64,000 nucleotides of DNA from Byssothecium circinans. Lineage: Eukaryota > Ascomycota > Dothideomycetes > Pleosporales > Massarinaceae. The stretch lies in the NCBI GenBank assembly GCA_010015675.1, contig ML976992.1, positions 760,491 to 824,490 on the forward strand. Direction: 5' to 3'. Both the position numbers and the translations under genes were made by a program. Within the stretch, counting starts at the first letter, position 1. Each line of letters opens with the position of its first letter. Below are positions 10,792-24,249 of the stretch, piece by piece. Under the pieces are notes generated by a model, which saw only the letters and a program-made list of their open reading frames with translations, did not search any database and was not told where the DNA came from.

Positions 10792-12555
10792 ATGGCGTAC
10801 CTCCTCACCCTAGCAACAATTCCCATCACTGCCGTTGTGTACTTCGCACTGGTAACCTATCGCCATCGCTGCAAGATCTACCAGCTTCGAAAGCAAGGAA
10901 TTGTAAGTAGTGATAAATTCCACGTCCTAATTGTTTTACTAACAACTTCCTCAGCCAATGCCGAAGGAATGGAGTTGGATTACTGGCCACCTGCTCACGC
11001 TTCAGAAGTACCAAGAGCAGCTTCCGCCAGATGCCAACGTCAACCTGGCCACCAAGGACCTCTGCGCCGAGTTTCCCGAAGCTGAATTCTTTTTAATGGA
11101 CTACTGGCCGGTCTATCCGCCTCTCTTTGTCGCTTTCAGTCCCGAAATCTGCTCGCAGATTACTTCCAAGCACAACCTTCCCAAGACCGAGCAAATTGGC
11201 AAATCACTCCTACCAATTACTGGGGGCCAGAGTATGATATCCATGAATGGAGATGAATGGAAGTTCTGGAGAGGACTCTTTAACCCCGGCTTTAGCGCTG
11301 CCAGCATAATGGATAACTTGCCACATATTGTAGATCGCGTTCAGGTCTTTTGCGAGAAACTGCAGGAGCACGTGAGCGACGGTATCTTCTGCTTGGATGA
11401 ACTCACCCTGCGACTCACCATGGACGTTATCATCAAAGTCACACTGTAAGCAGAGCAATCCCGAATATTTTCAAGGAGCTTACATTTCCCAGCGATGCAA
11501 ACCTCGATTATCAGCGATCAGATAATGCTTTGGCTACAGCGCTGGGTTACATCACGCGCTGGCACTCGTTTTGGGATCCTCGGATTTTGATGCATCCGCT
11601 TCGACCCTTCATTCAGTGGTACTACGGGCGCGTAATGAACACCTACATCCGTACCGAACTACAGAAACGATTCGAAGAACGGACCTCAACAGCTACAACA
11701 AAAGCCTCTGGTCGCAATCAGTCCGCCATTTCTCTCGCGCTCGAAGCGTACATGGCCGACCAGACACAGAAGAGCCCCCCCACTCCGACAACGAAGCTAG
11801 ATGACCATTTTGCTCAATATGCAACCAACCAGATCCGTCTTTTCTTGTTCGCAGGCAACGACACAACATCCTCAAGCATCGTGTATACATATCACCTTCT
11901 TTCGAAGAACCCTGAAGCTATGGAAAAGCTACAGAAGGAGCACGACGAGATATTCAGCCCCGATACATCGAAGGCCGCGAATCTCCTGAAAGAGAAGCCC
12001 GCGTTGCTAAACCAATGTCGCTACACGCTCGCGGTGATCAAAGAAACGCTCCGCCTCTACGCTCCCGCTTCAACAATGCGCGCACCATCTGCTGGTGTAG
12101 TGGTAACCGATCGGCATAACAATAGTTACCCTATGGATGCCGTCGGTGCGACGATCGTTCATCCCGCGATCCACACAAACCCGCGACTCTGGCCACGCCC
12201 CCTGGACTTTCTCCCAGAGAGGTTCCTTGTTGATTCTGACCATGCTTTATATCCACCGGCTGCGGCTTATCGCCCATTTGAGCAGGGCCCTAGAGCATGC
12301 ATAGGGCAGACGCTTGTATACTCGGAGATGAAGACTGTCTTGGTTATGACTGCGCGAACTTTCAAAATTTCGCCAGCCTATGAAGAGTGGGATAAGATGA
12401 AGGTAGGTAATAAGGGATGGTTGGATCGACTGGGGTTTGTAAAGAGGGGGCCAAAGACTGTACATGGTGATAGGGCGTATCAAACTGACAAGGCGGGGAC
12501 GCATCCTGCTGATGGGTATCCGTGTCGGGTCGAGCTGCTGGGGAGGCAATCGTAA
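10792..12555 (+). CDS. Cytochrome P450 monooxygenase, 554 aa
   Basis: This is a membrane-anchored heme-thiolate monooxygenase. Exons 10792-10902, 10955-11445 and 11493-12555 join in phase (introns 52 and 47 nt, the first with an ACTAAC branch site). An N-terminal hydrophobic anchor (residues about 2-22) is followed by an Arg/Lys-rich stop-transfer region. The C-helix W-x-x-x-R is present (WKFWRGLFNPGF). The I-helix oxygen-binding motif is AGNDTT, the K-helix ExxR is KETLRLYAP, and the heme loop is FEQGPRACIGQ with Cys near residue 469. The layout resembles fungal P450s of the sterigmatocystin StcS/AflN type, but substrate cannot be inferred. The closest neighbours are the ABM-like gene (divergent) and the NP-HET fusion. 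Confidence 0.93.
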
Positions 12556-13062
12556 AAGTGGCCTTATTCGCAACCGACCAGCAGACAGAATCAAGACCCT
12601 AGACTCTCCTCTGCACAGAATGGCTCTTCTCGTGAAGCAGAGAAAGTCGGCACTAAGATGGAAATTAGAAAGTAGTTTTTCGACATAAATACTTTGTATA
12701 GTTTTGCTAAAATACTAACAGGGTCTCTAACACTGGTACTATTGCCGTGTTTTACAGCCCCGCGAGAGGGTGGTATGACTTTGCTCTTGCTCTATTTCTA
12801 TCGAAATCTCTATTCCCGAGATCTTCTCTTCATTACTTCAGTTAGCCACTTATTCGTCTAGTATTAGGCAAATGCCCAAGAAACAAGCAACAACCGAAGA
12901 AAAGGTGTGCATGCTAGGTCCGTGCACGTATCCAATCATGGAGATGAGAGCAAAGGTTAGTCAGCCTTACCTGCATCGAACTCGCACCTTAGCCTTGTCT
13001 TATATATACGAAGCCCCGCCAGAACCGACGATTTTCAGCCTGGTCCTCTCCTTCCTCTCACA
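12556..13062. other. Intergenic between P450 and NP-HET genes
   Basis: No gene is recognised. A TATATATA-like sequence near 13000-13007, about 60 bp upstream of the NP-HET start codon, may be that gene's core promoter. Confidence 0.45.
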
Positions 13063-16000
13063 ATGGACGACCCCCTACGTTATACCATCGGATGGATTGC
13101 GCAAACACCCAGAGAATTCGAGGCCGCGCTCGCTATTCTAGACGAAGATTATGGCCCTATCTATCTCCAAGAACACATATGCCACGGCGGAAGAGTAGCA
13201 CATCACAACGTCGTGTTCGCTCTCCAAAACCATGCCGGGAATGACGCAACAAAATATGTTTATGATAAAATACGCTATCGTTTTAGCAGCATCAAACACA
13301 CGCTATCCGTTGGAACAGCGAGCGGAGTTCCAAAGTATGATTCGGCTGGTACGGAGATTCAAATGGTGCTCGGCGACATCGTGGTTGCTTCTAACGGTGT
13401 CTTCTTTCGCAATCTAGAGGAAGCCATCGAGGAGTGCGACAACAACAAAGCTACCAACGATGAACCTCGGGATGAAGATCTGGAGCATCAAGATGAAGGA
13501 ATGGAGGAAAAGAACGATGTCATAAATCGAAAAGGCCAAGATGAAGACATGGAGGACGGCGATAGAACTCGCCGAATGGTTGAGTCAAAGTCTAAAAAAG
13601 AAGTTCCGAAGCATACTGAACCACCCAAAAAGTTGCTTAGTTTTGTGGAAACTCTACGTTCACAGCATGGCGGGCCACACAGTCCAGAAATCTCCATGGT
13701 TCTGCAATTGATGCGTGAGCGTATAGGAGAGCCCGAGCGTCCGAAGCTCGAGGATCCAGGGCCTGATCATGATATGCTCTTTCATGACGATCTTCTGCAT
13801 ACGGACGCTTCAGCATACACCGATTGCGAATTATACTGCAATCTACGTCAGTCCCGTAAGCGCCAGCATCGTGGCGCTAGTGCCGAGCGGCTCCAGGATA
13901 CTCCAAAAATCCACTACGGTACCCTATTTTTGGCTAATCGAATACCATCGTCGGCAATTGAAAGAGATAAAATCCATAACAACTTCGGGAATATCTGTTT
14001 CGACATTTTTCACAGCCTTTATCCAGGACTTCTCGAAAATACATTTTCGGGCTGTTTGGCTATTCGTGGAATTTGCGACTACGCGGATTCTCATACAAAC
14101 CCGAAATGGAAACCTTACGCTGCAGCAACGGCTACTGCATTCTCGAAGGAACTCCTAGAGATACTCCCAGTAACTTCGACATCATCAAGTCCCCCACCAA
14201 CAAAACCAGCCATCATGAAGAGGCCCCTAGGGTATGCACGAGGGGCTTGCCACTATTGCGGGCTTCTAGTTGACAATGACGGACTTTCGATTCAATATTC
14301 ACATACAGTGTCGCTTGAAGTTCTGCAGTTCAGTTCTAAGCGCAGAAGTTGTCCCACCCGTGGCTGTCAGGTATTGGTAAATCTTGCCCAAACAATGTTC
14401 CAGGCGACCATGTTTGATCGGATCACCTATTTTGTCCAAGGTTATCAAGATGGGAGAAGTCTCTTTGTATCCAGTAACACAGAATTCTGTGCCATTGACC
14501 TTTTCGTCACTGATGGTGAGTACGGTAACTGTACTTCCCTACTTCATTCTTGGGCAGGAGTAACATTGAGTCAGGACCAACACATCCTATCTGGACAGCA
14601 ATTCCACATTTTGAAGTACATTCAGATCTGTCCTCAGATAGCAGTCTTCAATTTGTGAAACGTATGCTTGAAGATTGCAAACTGAACCATGATGCGTGCT
14701 CATCAAACAAACAACAAGACAAGGAGCCATTCATGCCTAAAAGGGTACTGGACCTGGGTCCTGATTGCTACGAGTTGCAAGAAAAATTTCCCGTACGATT
14801 ATTAGAAACTGCTCAGCTCAGTCATTTCGAACCGTACGCAGCCCTGAGTCATCGATGGTGCACCGCGGGAAGCTTCGCCACCACACGGTCAGACAACATT
14901 ACGGACCATGAAGCTCAAATTCCGTTCCAGACTCTTGGAGTGGTATTTCAAGACACAATCCTGCTGTTACGGCGGTTGGGCATTCGCTATGTCTGGATCG
15001 ACAGCCTTTGCATCATCCAAGACAGCTTGGAAGATTGGAGAGATCAATCGAAGATGATGGCAGAGATATACGGCCGCGCATACTTTACGATAGCCCGGCA
15101 GAGTACGAGCGACCGTCCTAAATCAATCAGATGCTTGGATAGCCAGGTCTTCCAGCTTGCTGATATACCTCAACAGTCCCGATCTTCGCACGTAAGCAGA
15201 CCGCGCACCCATGGAACCAACTTTCAGATTGGAAAGCACATTTTCCATTGTTTAAAAGGGGCTGGATATACCAAGAACGATTACTCTCGCGTCGGACCCT
15301 GCACGTGTCTGATCAAGAACTATCATGGTATTGCCGTGAGGCCAGGTCTTGTCAATGTCGATCACGTAGCAAATATAAACATAGGGATGCAGAATTCTCC
15401 GAGGATGTCTATTCTCGGTGGCTACTCGAACATACTTCGAGTCAACAGCAAGAAGTCGCCCCAAGTTCAGTATGGGAACTGTGGCAATCTATGGTGTTCG
15501 AATATTCAGGACTGGAATTAACCCGACCCTCCGATCGTCTGGTAGCAATTCAAGGATGTGCCAATCAGATTCAGCAAATATCCGGACACCACTATCTAAA
15601 AGGCCTTTGGATGGAGAGCTTTGTGAATGGCTTGATGTGGACCACCAATCCCGACCCGCGTCGCCAGAGGGACCTAGAGCTTTTCAATGAACCGACTTGG
15701 TCATGGGGCTCCGTGGATCGCTCGGTACATTACTGGGGTGAAACCAGGAGTACAGATGCCCAGCTCATATCTGCAGAATCTACAGCTAATGATCCACGGG
15801 TATACTTGCGCAACTGTATTCAGTTACAAGGCTACATGATTCCCGCTCGTCTGGGGACGCAATCTATCGATGAGAGCCAGGGAAGATTAGAAATTGCTGC
15901 CAAATACTCCAACTTCGAAAGTGATGGAGACAGGATCTGGAGCAGCTATTTTTCCAAGGACTTCAATATGGGGTCGTTCCAGGCCACAGAGAAGTGGGAT

Positions 16001-16249
16001 GTGCAAATCTTTCGCCTAGCGAGCACACTGGAGCGAGGAATGATATGTGACTATGCTCTTGTACTCTGGAACTATGGCCGAATGATTCCTGGGTCAGGCG
16101 AGAAAAGGTGGACTAAAGGCAAGGCTCCAATCTACCAGAGAATAGGTCTGTACTATGCAGTATTTCGAGACGACCCTAGTGACGGTGGGACATACAAAAG
16201 TGAAATCAACTGGGACAAGGCGGACCAGGCTGTAGTGGCCATTGAGTAG
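13063..16249 (+). CDS. Nucleoside-phosphorylase-like / HET domain fusion protein
   Basis: The N-terminal part (residues about 1-375) is the nucleoside-phosphorylase-like domain found at the head of fungal NLR-type proteins: YTIGWIAQTPREFEAALAILDE at the start, GDIVVASNGVFF, IHYGTLFLANR, and LAIRGICDYADSHTNPKWKPYAAATATAFSKELL at the end. A CHYC and GC containing segment follows, then a HET domain (YAALSHRWC; RRLGIRYVWIDSLCIIQDSLEDWRDQSKMM), the heterokaryon-incompatibility cell-death module. No NACHT/NB-ARC or repeat region is present. Exon 1 is 13063-14515; intron 14516-14574 (phase 1) is well supported. After residue motif CLDSQ the frame must change to reach RGWIYQERLLS; intron 15147-15199 (donor GTCTTC, weak) does this in phase, giving 1,024 residues. 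A one-base frameshift is the alternative. Likely role: non-self recognition or immune-like cell death. Confidence 0.78.
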
Positions 16250-17071
16250 CCCCGGATATTGCACGAAACAACTACAGAGCAGAATTACATGGCATAGACG
16301 ACTGACGGCCAGGCATCATATCGACTTTCGAACCTTGAGAGTCGAACAGAGGATGGGCTGAGGCCATGATACCGATCTTCCAGCGGATTTGTTTGTGCCG
16401 TGTGGATACCTGCGACAAAGGAAGACGTGTTGAGAGTAGGGAGGGCAGGGAGAAGTTCTGAGCAGTGAGAGAGGACGTGTGTACGACCCTTACGAGGAGG
16501 AATACATCGATAGGCTGGAAAGCCTCTTCTCTCGTTCTTTGCTTTCCCTCTTTGCTGTTCTCCTTTAGCTCACTAACTTTCCCCTTTGCATTCCCCCTTC
16601 CCCTTCCCCTTCCCATAGAAAATGTACAACCTGGATTAAATCTCACCAACTGGTCCAAAGACTGAACGAGTAATTAATTCTTCCAAGTACGTGCGACCAT
16701 ATCAATACCATTCACAGGGGCGTCTTCTACAGTTTCCGTTTCCATGAATACCATAAAAAATCCCAATATATAACTATATATAATCTACTTCGCGGCTCGC
16801 GACTTGCACCGCACAGCACTGCAGAAAAGTGTGAAGCATGCGCCATTACATTCCCATCCCTAAAGCCTGGAAATGCGCCACCGACCACTACACAATCACC
16901 CACCATCTACTCATATCACCACTGTCACGGTGCTTGTTAGTCTGTGTGAGACTGACCCCATCTGGAGGACAAACGTAGGACGTCCCTAAGCAGAAGGGTG
17001 AAGAATAAAGATAGTTTCAGTATATGATATAGGATCTTCCTAAGACAGCTTACACAAGTTAGAACTATCGT
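16250..17071. other. Intergenic with pyrimidine tract
   Basis: This is the 3' flank of the NP-HET gene and of the DUF423 gene (convergent). On the plus strand, 16567-16618 reads like a branch site (CACTAAC), a long C/T tract with CCCCTT repeats and a terminal CATAG, resembling an intron 3' end. No adjoining coding exon could be identified. Otherwise nothing is recognised. Confidence 0.4.
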
Positions 17072-17629
17072 CTACTTATAATCCATGAGGTTTTGCTTGA
17101 CTTTGAGTATTACGCTCAGCCTACCTATTTTCTCCACCCACCTAATCTTCCCGCTACCCCCCCCCCCCCCCCCCCTCTTTCCAAACGCCAGCACCACCCA
17201 CCCCCCAATCAAACACAACCCACCCAACGGCGTCACCGGTCCCAAAACCTTAAACCGCTGCGGATCCAACACCAACAAATAAATACTCCCACTGAACATC
17301 GTCATTCCGGCCGTGAAGAGCGACATGGCAAGTGTGTTCTGCGGTGCGGCGATGGTAGCGACGGTGAGGGCGACGGAGTGCATGAGCTGGAGAGGTGGGG
17401 GTGTTAGCGGGATATGGAAGGGAGAGGATTTGGAAGGGGGATGGGGAGGGACGGGTAAAGGAGAGAAGGGGTGGATGGTATATCGTACCTGATACTGACT
17501 CGCCGTACTCCAACTCGCAAGCCTCTGCGGATCCGCGATGCGTTTCTTCAGGCCGTGGGCGCCGAATGCACCCAGGGCGACGGAGGTTGCGCCGTAGAGG
17601 CAGCCGATTGTCCAGAATGGCGGGGCCAT
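17072..17629 (-). CDS. DUF423/TMEM256-family small membrane protein, 151 aa
   Basis: This is a small integral membrane protein of unknown biochemical role. Exons 17489-17629 and 17072-17386 join in phase 0. The N-terminus MAPPFWTIGCLYGATSVALGAFGAHGLKKR is the family hallmark (G-x-x-G-A-F-G-A-H-x-L), and the HSVAL-containing second helix follows the intron. Three to four hydrophobic segments are visible, ending with LGGLCLIGGWVVLAF. The 102-nt intron (17387-17488) contains no stop and is a multiple of three, so unspliced RNA would encode a 34-residue proline-rich insert. A run of 19 C on the plus strand (17157-17175) encodes a glycine stretch just after the last helix. The extension beyond it is not typical of the family, and slippage there would change only the tail. 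Confidence 0.85.
   Translation of the reverse strand: MAPPFWTIGCLYGATSVALGAFGAHGLKKRIADPQRLASWSTASQYQVRYTIHPFSPLPVPPHPPSKSSPFHIPLTPPPLQLMHSVALTVATIAAPQNTLAMSLFTAGMTMFSGSIYLLVLDPQRFKVLGPVTPLGGLCLIGGWVVLAFGKRGGGGGGSGKIRWVEKIGRLSVILKVKQNLMDYK
17157..17175. repeat. 19-nt poly-C homopolymer inside a coding exon
   Basis: The uninterrupted C run (G on the coding strand) lies in exon 2 of the DUF423-like gene and encodes consecutive glycines. Homopolymers of this length are prone to polymerase slippage and to sequencing error, so the true C-terminal reading frame is uncertain. Confidence 0.9.
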
Positions 17630-18085
17630 TGTATGTGTGTTTGTGCGTTGCTACCGCCTCTAGCACTACTACTATGGAGGTGGTTCAAGGGTTTGGTTCC
17701 GTTGCCGAAGAGGAGAAATTGGTGGTGGAATTGGCTTGAATTGGTTTGGTGGTGAGGAGTCTGGGTTGAGCTTGCGTTAAGCTTTGAGATGGAGAGCTCG
17801 GCCTCGGCTTGCGGAGTTGTCGGAGGTGCGAGGGTCTGTGCTGAGAATTTCTAATCAATGTACGGGACGGGATGAGACGGTACATGTAGTTAACACAATT
17901 GCATTAAATTGCTTTCAAGAATATAACTTGGGCTTGGATAGTGGTATCATTGGTTTGAATTCATTGCTCATCCCGCTCATGAAATGCGTTAATAACTGAA
18001 CCTGACAATGCCGCTAGTCGTGCACTCAAGAACTCGAGAATTATGCCAAAGCAATGCCCAACTGCTATTCCCTACAAGATGCATC
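17630..18085. other. Intergenic between two minus-strand genes
   Basis: This is upstream of the DUF423 gene and downstream of PRMT5. No gene or RNA signature is recognised. Confidence 0.55.
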
Positions 18086-20704
18086 TCACATCATGCACCC
18101 ATTGCTCTTGCTAGAGTGCAGCTCAGTCACGCCTAGACGTACCTGCTGGCCATTGATGCTGATGAAGCTCTCGACAAGCCACTCATACCACACTTTTCGA
18201 TCATCGGTTTGCCTCCACATGCTGACCTCGAGTTCGGAACCTGCGGGAAGATGGACCGGCGTCTATAGAAAATATTAGTTGGTTTCCGTGTGTGTATGGG
18301 AAGAGGAAAAGGTACCTTCAACGGGAAGAAAATGGGAAACCAAGAGATCATATCCTTGCTCTTCTCTTCCATCGTTATCGGATTGGTACTCAGTTCCACC
18401 GGCCCCTCAGACCCACTATACAGAACTGTCTCGAAATATCCCCCCAAGCCGTGGCACACCCCTTGTTCTTGGATGGGAAATCCGATCTTGCAGAAACGAT
18501 AATTGTGCTCGTTTGCTCCATCGCCGCCAGTGAAGCCACCGCCACCTCCTACCGCAGAACCACCGCGCCTAAGTGAAGATTGAGCGAGAACAGTCGGTGG
18601 CAACGGATGTGAGAATTCCCAGGCAGTATGAACAATAGGAGCAAGAGGCGCATCGAGGTTGAAATGGGACATCTTCGTCCCGTTTGACAATTGTGTGGGA
18701 ACCTCGGGCTGACCGGGCTGAACGGAAAGGTAGTCAAACTGCGACAGCATAACCACCCATGGGATGTCGAACGAACTTGGGTCGATGCTGGTACTCCTCG
18801 AGAACAGATCGGCCCAGATTTTGGGAGTTGAAAGTGGCGTAAAGTGTGCCGTGTAGCTTGATGGTATTGAGATCCCATGCTCTGGGTTCAGAACGTGCTG
18901 CACGCCATCAAGGCACTCAGGCGACAGCTCGTTGTCCGCAAAACTGCCAAGGAGCTCGCTAATCAATATGTCCACCTTTCCAAAGGTACCATCTGATTGT
19001 GTTGGACCCTTCCACGCGCGCATGTCTGTCTTGACCACAGTGACTTGCCCTCCCCACGTATCCGCATTGTGGCGAAGTAGCAGTACGTATGCGTTCGGAT
19101 TCTTCTCAATGGCATATACCTTGACCGGAACGCCTGTCCTTTGGCTCGCATTCAGTGCGCGAGTAACGAGGGGTCCGCGGCCCGAGCCAACGACAGCGAT
19201 GACCACGGCGCCGCTGCCAGAGCTCGTCGTCTTCTGCTGAGCTTTCCAATCCTGGAGAGCTTGCGCAATGGCCTGCTCGTACCAAGCGTACTTTATTGGA
19301 TCTTTCTCAAAAACCTCGTACGTGATTGATTCGAGGTTGTCCGTCAATGGCTGAAGTGGGCTTTGGAGGTAGTCTTGAAAGCCGCCTCCGAAACGTTCCA
19401 ACTGCGTCTTATGCGGTTGATTGCGATGCAGATAGCGCAAATAGCTGAGGTGGGGTGTGGGATCCGAATAGCTACTCTTCTTGCCCAACTTCTTCGCAAT
19501 TTGAGCCGCCTCCGCAGGCGTGGGAGATGCTGATATGGATGAGCGAGGACTGGGCGCATCGTCTCCCACACCCGGTGACAAGTGGCCTGTGGAGTATGTC
19601 ATGATCATGTCTGGATCATCGACGCCGGGGATCGGACCGATATCAGCTAGTAGAATCCAGGGTGGAGTCCTGAGGCGCAAGCAGCGGAAGATGAAGAGTT
19701 GATGCGCTTTTGACAGGACATAGGAGCCCCGTGCGTTGACCAGGAAAGATGTTGACGGTATTTGTAACAGGCGTAATGGCTCAGAATACCAGCGCGACTG
19801 GAGCGAGGATGACGGCAGTCTGCGCGGGAGATTGAGGGCTGCATAAGTTAGAGAGAAGCTGGCAATATCGATGTGATAAGTGCAATAGGAGGCCGGGCTG
19901 TGAAGAAACCCAAATTCTATTCTTACCAACTGATAGCCTGTTGTGATATCTACAGATAGACCGCACTGTGTTCCACGCATCCCACGCACTGAAAGCATCC
20001 GAGTTCTTTGACTGAGCCTTGTCATGCCGAGTGTATTCCGGGCGAGCGAAGCGTGCAAGGTCGCCTAAATCTTCCTGATTATCCACAGGCTTTGTGCCAT
20101 CCATGGGCATCAGAATGTGGAACTGAATATAGCCCGCGGCAAGCAGCGCTTCCTTGATCGCCCGAGCATATTGGGTCAGACCATCACTGCCATGCAGCAG
20201 TCGTGGGCCGGGGATCACGGTGGTGGTTGCTCCGCAGAAGGCCGCATATTTGATCTCAAGGCTGAAGACCTGTCTTGACACGTACGCAATGACTGGGTCC
20301 GGCGACCCCAAGTCAATCCACGAGCTAGTGTAGGTAAGGAGTTGAGATATGGTATCATTGGGCGTGAGGGGCGTATCGACGTCCTCGAGGGATGATATCA
20401 GAGGGAGCGGCGGCGCATGGGGGGCGACGCTTTCCGCAATGGCCTGGTCGTATGAGTCCAGAAGGCTCAAGACGCGAGAGTGGAAGTGCTCATTAGTGAT
20501 GGGCGTGGTTAGCATATCATACTGATTGATGTTAGCATCTTTCAGGCCCCCGCAGGGTGGTGGGGTAGTCAAACTTACTCCAAGGTCCTGGGCGTGGTTG
20601 ACCAGCTCTGCGGATACAGGCAGCGGTCGCTTGGTGTTATGCTCGCCGATATACCATACAGGCAACATCTCGGCCATGCTGCTGGGAGAGTCCATCTTCG
20701 GCAA
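18086..20704 (-). CDS. PRMT5: Protein arginine N-methyltransferase 5 (Skb1/Hsl7 family)
   Basis: This enzyme uses S-adenosylmethionine to make symmetric dimethylarginine on histones and Sm/RNP proteins. Exons 20579-20704, 19927-20521, 18316-19838 and 18086-18262 join in phase to 806 residues. The N-terminal TIM-barrel part includes YDMLTTPITNEHFHSR. The Rossmann-like core has motif I VVGSGRGPLVTRAL, the acidic adenosine site YAIEKNPNAY, and the double-E region SELLGSFADNELSPECLDG. The C-terminal barrel ends with VRLGVTELHSSKSNGCMM, matching the usual PRMT5 terminus, which fixes the last exon. The next in-frame ATG (20695) is an alternative start. Intron 1 (20522-20578) is 57 nt and stop-free. 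The gene is divergent from PRP43 across 359 bp. Confidence 0.95.
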
Positions 20705-21063
20705 GGCAAGAAAAGTGAAAGTATGTCTGGGCTAAAGAATACAGAGCCTCGCGGTGTCCGTCCCGCACGGGGCAAAATCTCAACTGTCGGTGGGAAACAA
20801 GTCAAAACCCGTACTCCACAAAACTCATCTACGGGCAGTTTAGTCTCTCATACTCCCTAAATTGCTGGGCTATAGTGGTAACGCGATTTTGATAGCTTAT
20901 TGCCCAAGTTTATCTTTTTCGCGCGCGTCGTCTACATGCCTAGCTAAGCGCGTGGAATCGTACCTGGTCGGAGAAAGGTGGCGCCGCACCGAGGTTTGTT
21001 AGCGCCAAAGAAAAATCGCGGAACAGCATCATCACTATACAACTCCCCGCAGCACAGTCCACG
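20705..21063. promoter_or_regulatory. Divergent promoter between PRMT5 and PRP43
   Basis: This 359-bp region separates two divergent RNA-metabolism genes. It is GC-rich near PRP43 (GCGCGCG at 20919-20926). A shared promoter is inferred from layout. Confidence 0.45.
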
Positions 21064-23602
<2,539 letters not shown>

Positions 23603-23857
23603 ATTGGTGATGCAGGAATCCTCTCTTTTGGATCATGAAGCATTTGCGGGCGTTCTTTACATCGCTGTTGCTAGGTCATCGCCCCAATCACCACTGTTAA
23701 GGGAAAGACATTGAGTGCGGGTACGGCGTTCTTTGCCCAATGTCGAACACTCGACAGGGAACTAGATAGTATTGCCTGAGATGAATTGCGGTTATATCCG
23801 CTAAACCTCCTCTCTTGGCATGATCGTCTCCACCACTTACATCAGCAATATACGCTA

Positions 23858-24247
23858 ACGTGTTTTATCAGCAAGTGGGCCACCCGAAAACCCACCAAAA
23901 ATCGCAAAAACGGCCCCCTGCAATTTCAACAACGAGACAGTAATATCGTATAAAAATTAATAACTAACCTTTTCTATCTGCTCTAGTACTCTAGTTAACA
24001 TTATATAATAATAGGCCTAGCCGTTATCAAGATATGAAGGTTTGGGGGCCAATTTAATACCAAATTGCAATATCTCTAGAACTATTCAGTATATTCTTCT
24101 ATAAGTCCATTGAATACCCTAAAGTAGAGAGTAAATAATTATTATAAAATTCTAGAAGATACTAATAAGGCGTGGTTGAAATTGCAGGGGGCCGTTTTTG
24201 CGATTTTTGGTGGGTTTTCGGGTGGCCCACTTGCTGATAAAACACGT
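23858..24247. mobile_element. 390-bp MITE with 73-bp perfect terminal inverted repeats
   Basis: Positions 23858-23930 and 24175-24247 are exact inverted copies (73 bp), flanked by TA at 23856-23857 and 24248-24249, as expected of Tc1/mariner-pogo superfamily target duplications. The interior is AT-rich with many TAG/CTA words and no coding potential, so it is non-autonomous. The outermost 13 bp (ACGTGTTTTATCA) are identical to those of the adjacent 1.83-kb element, suggesting mobilisation by the same transposase. Perfect arms argue for recent insertion or strong hairpin-mediated conversion. Confidence 0.92.
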
Positions 24248-24249
24248 TA

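Noticed and set aside
13063..16249. Calling the NP-HET gene a fungal NLR
   Set aside because: No Walker A/B, NACHT or NB-ARC motifs and no TPR, WD or ankyrin repeats are visible.
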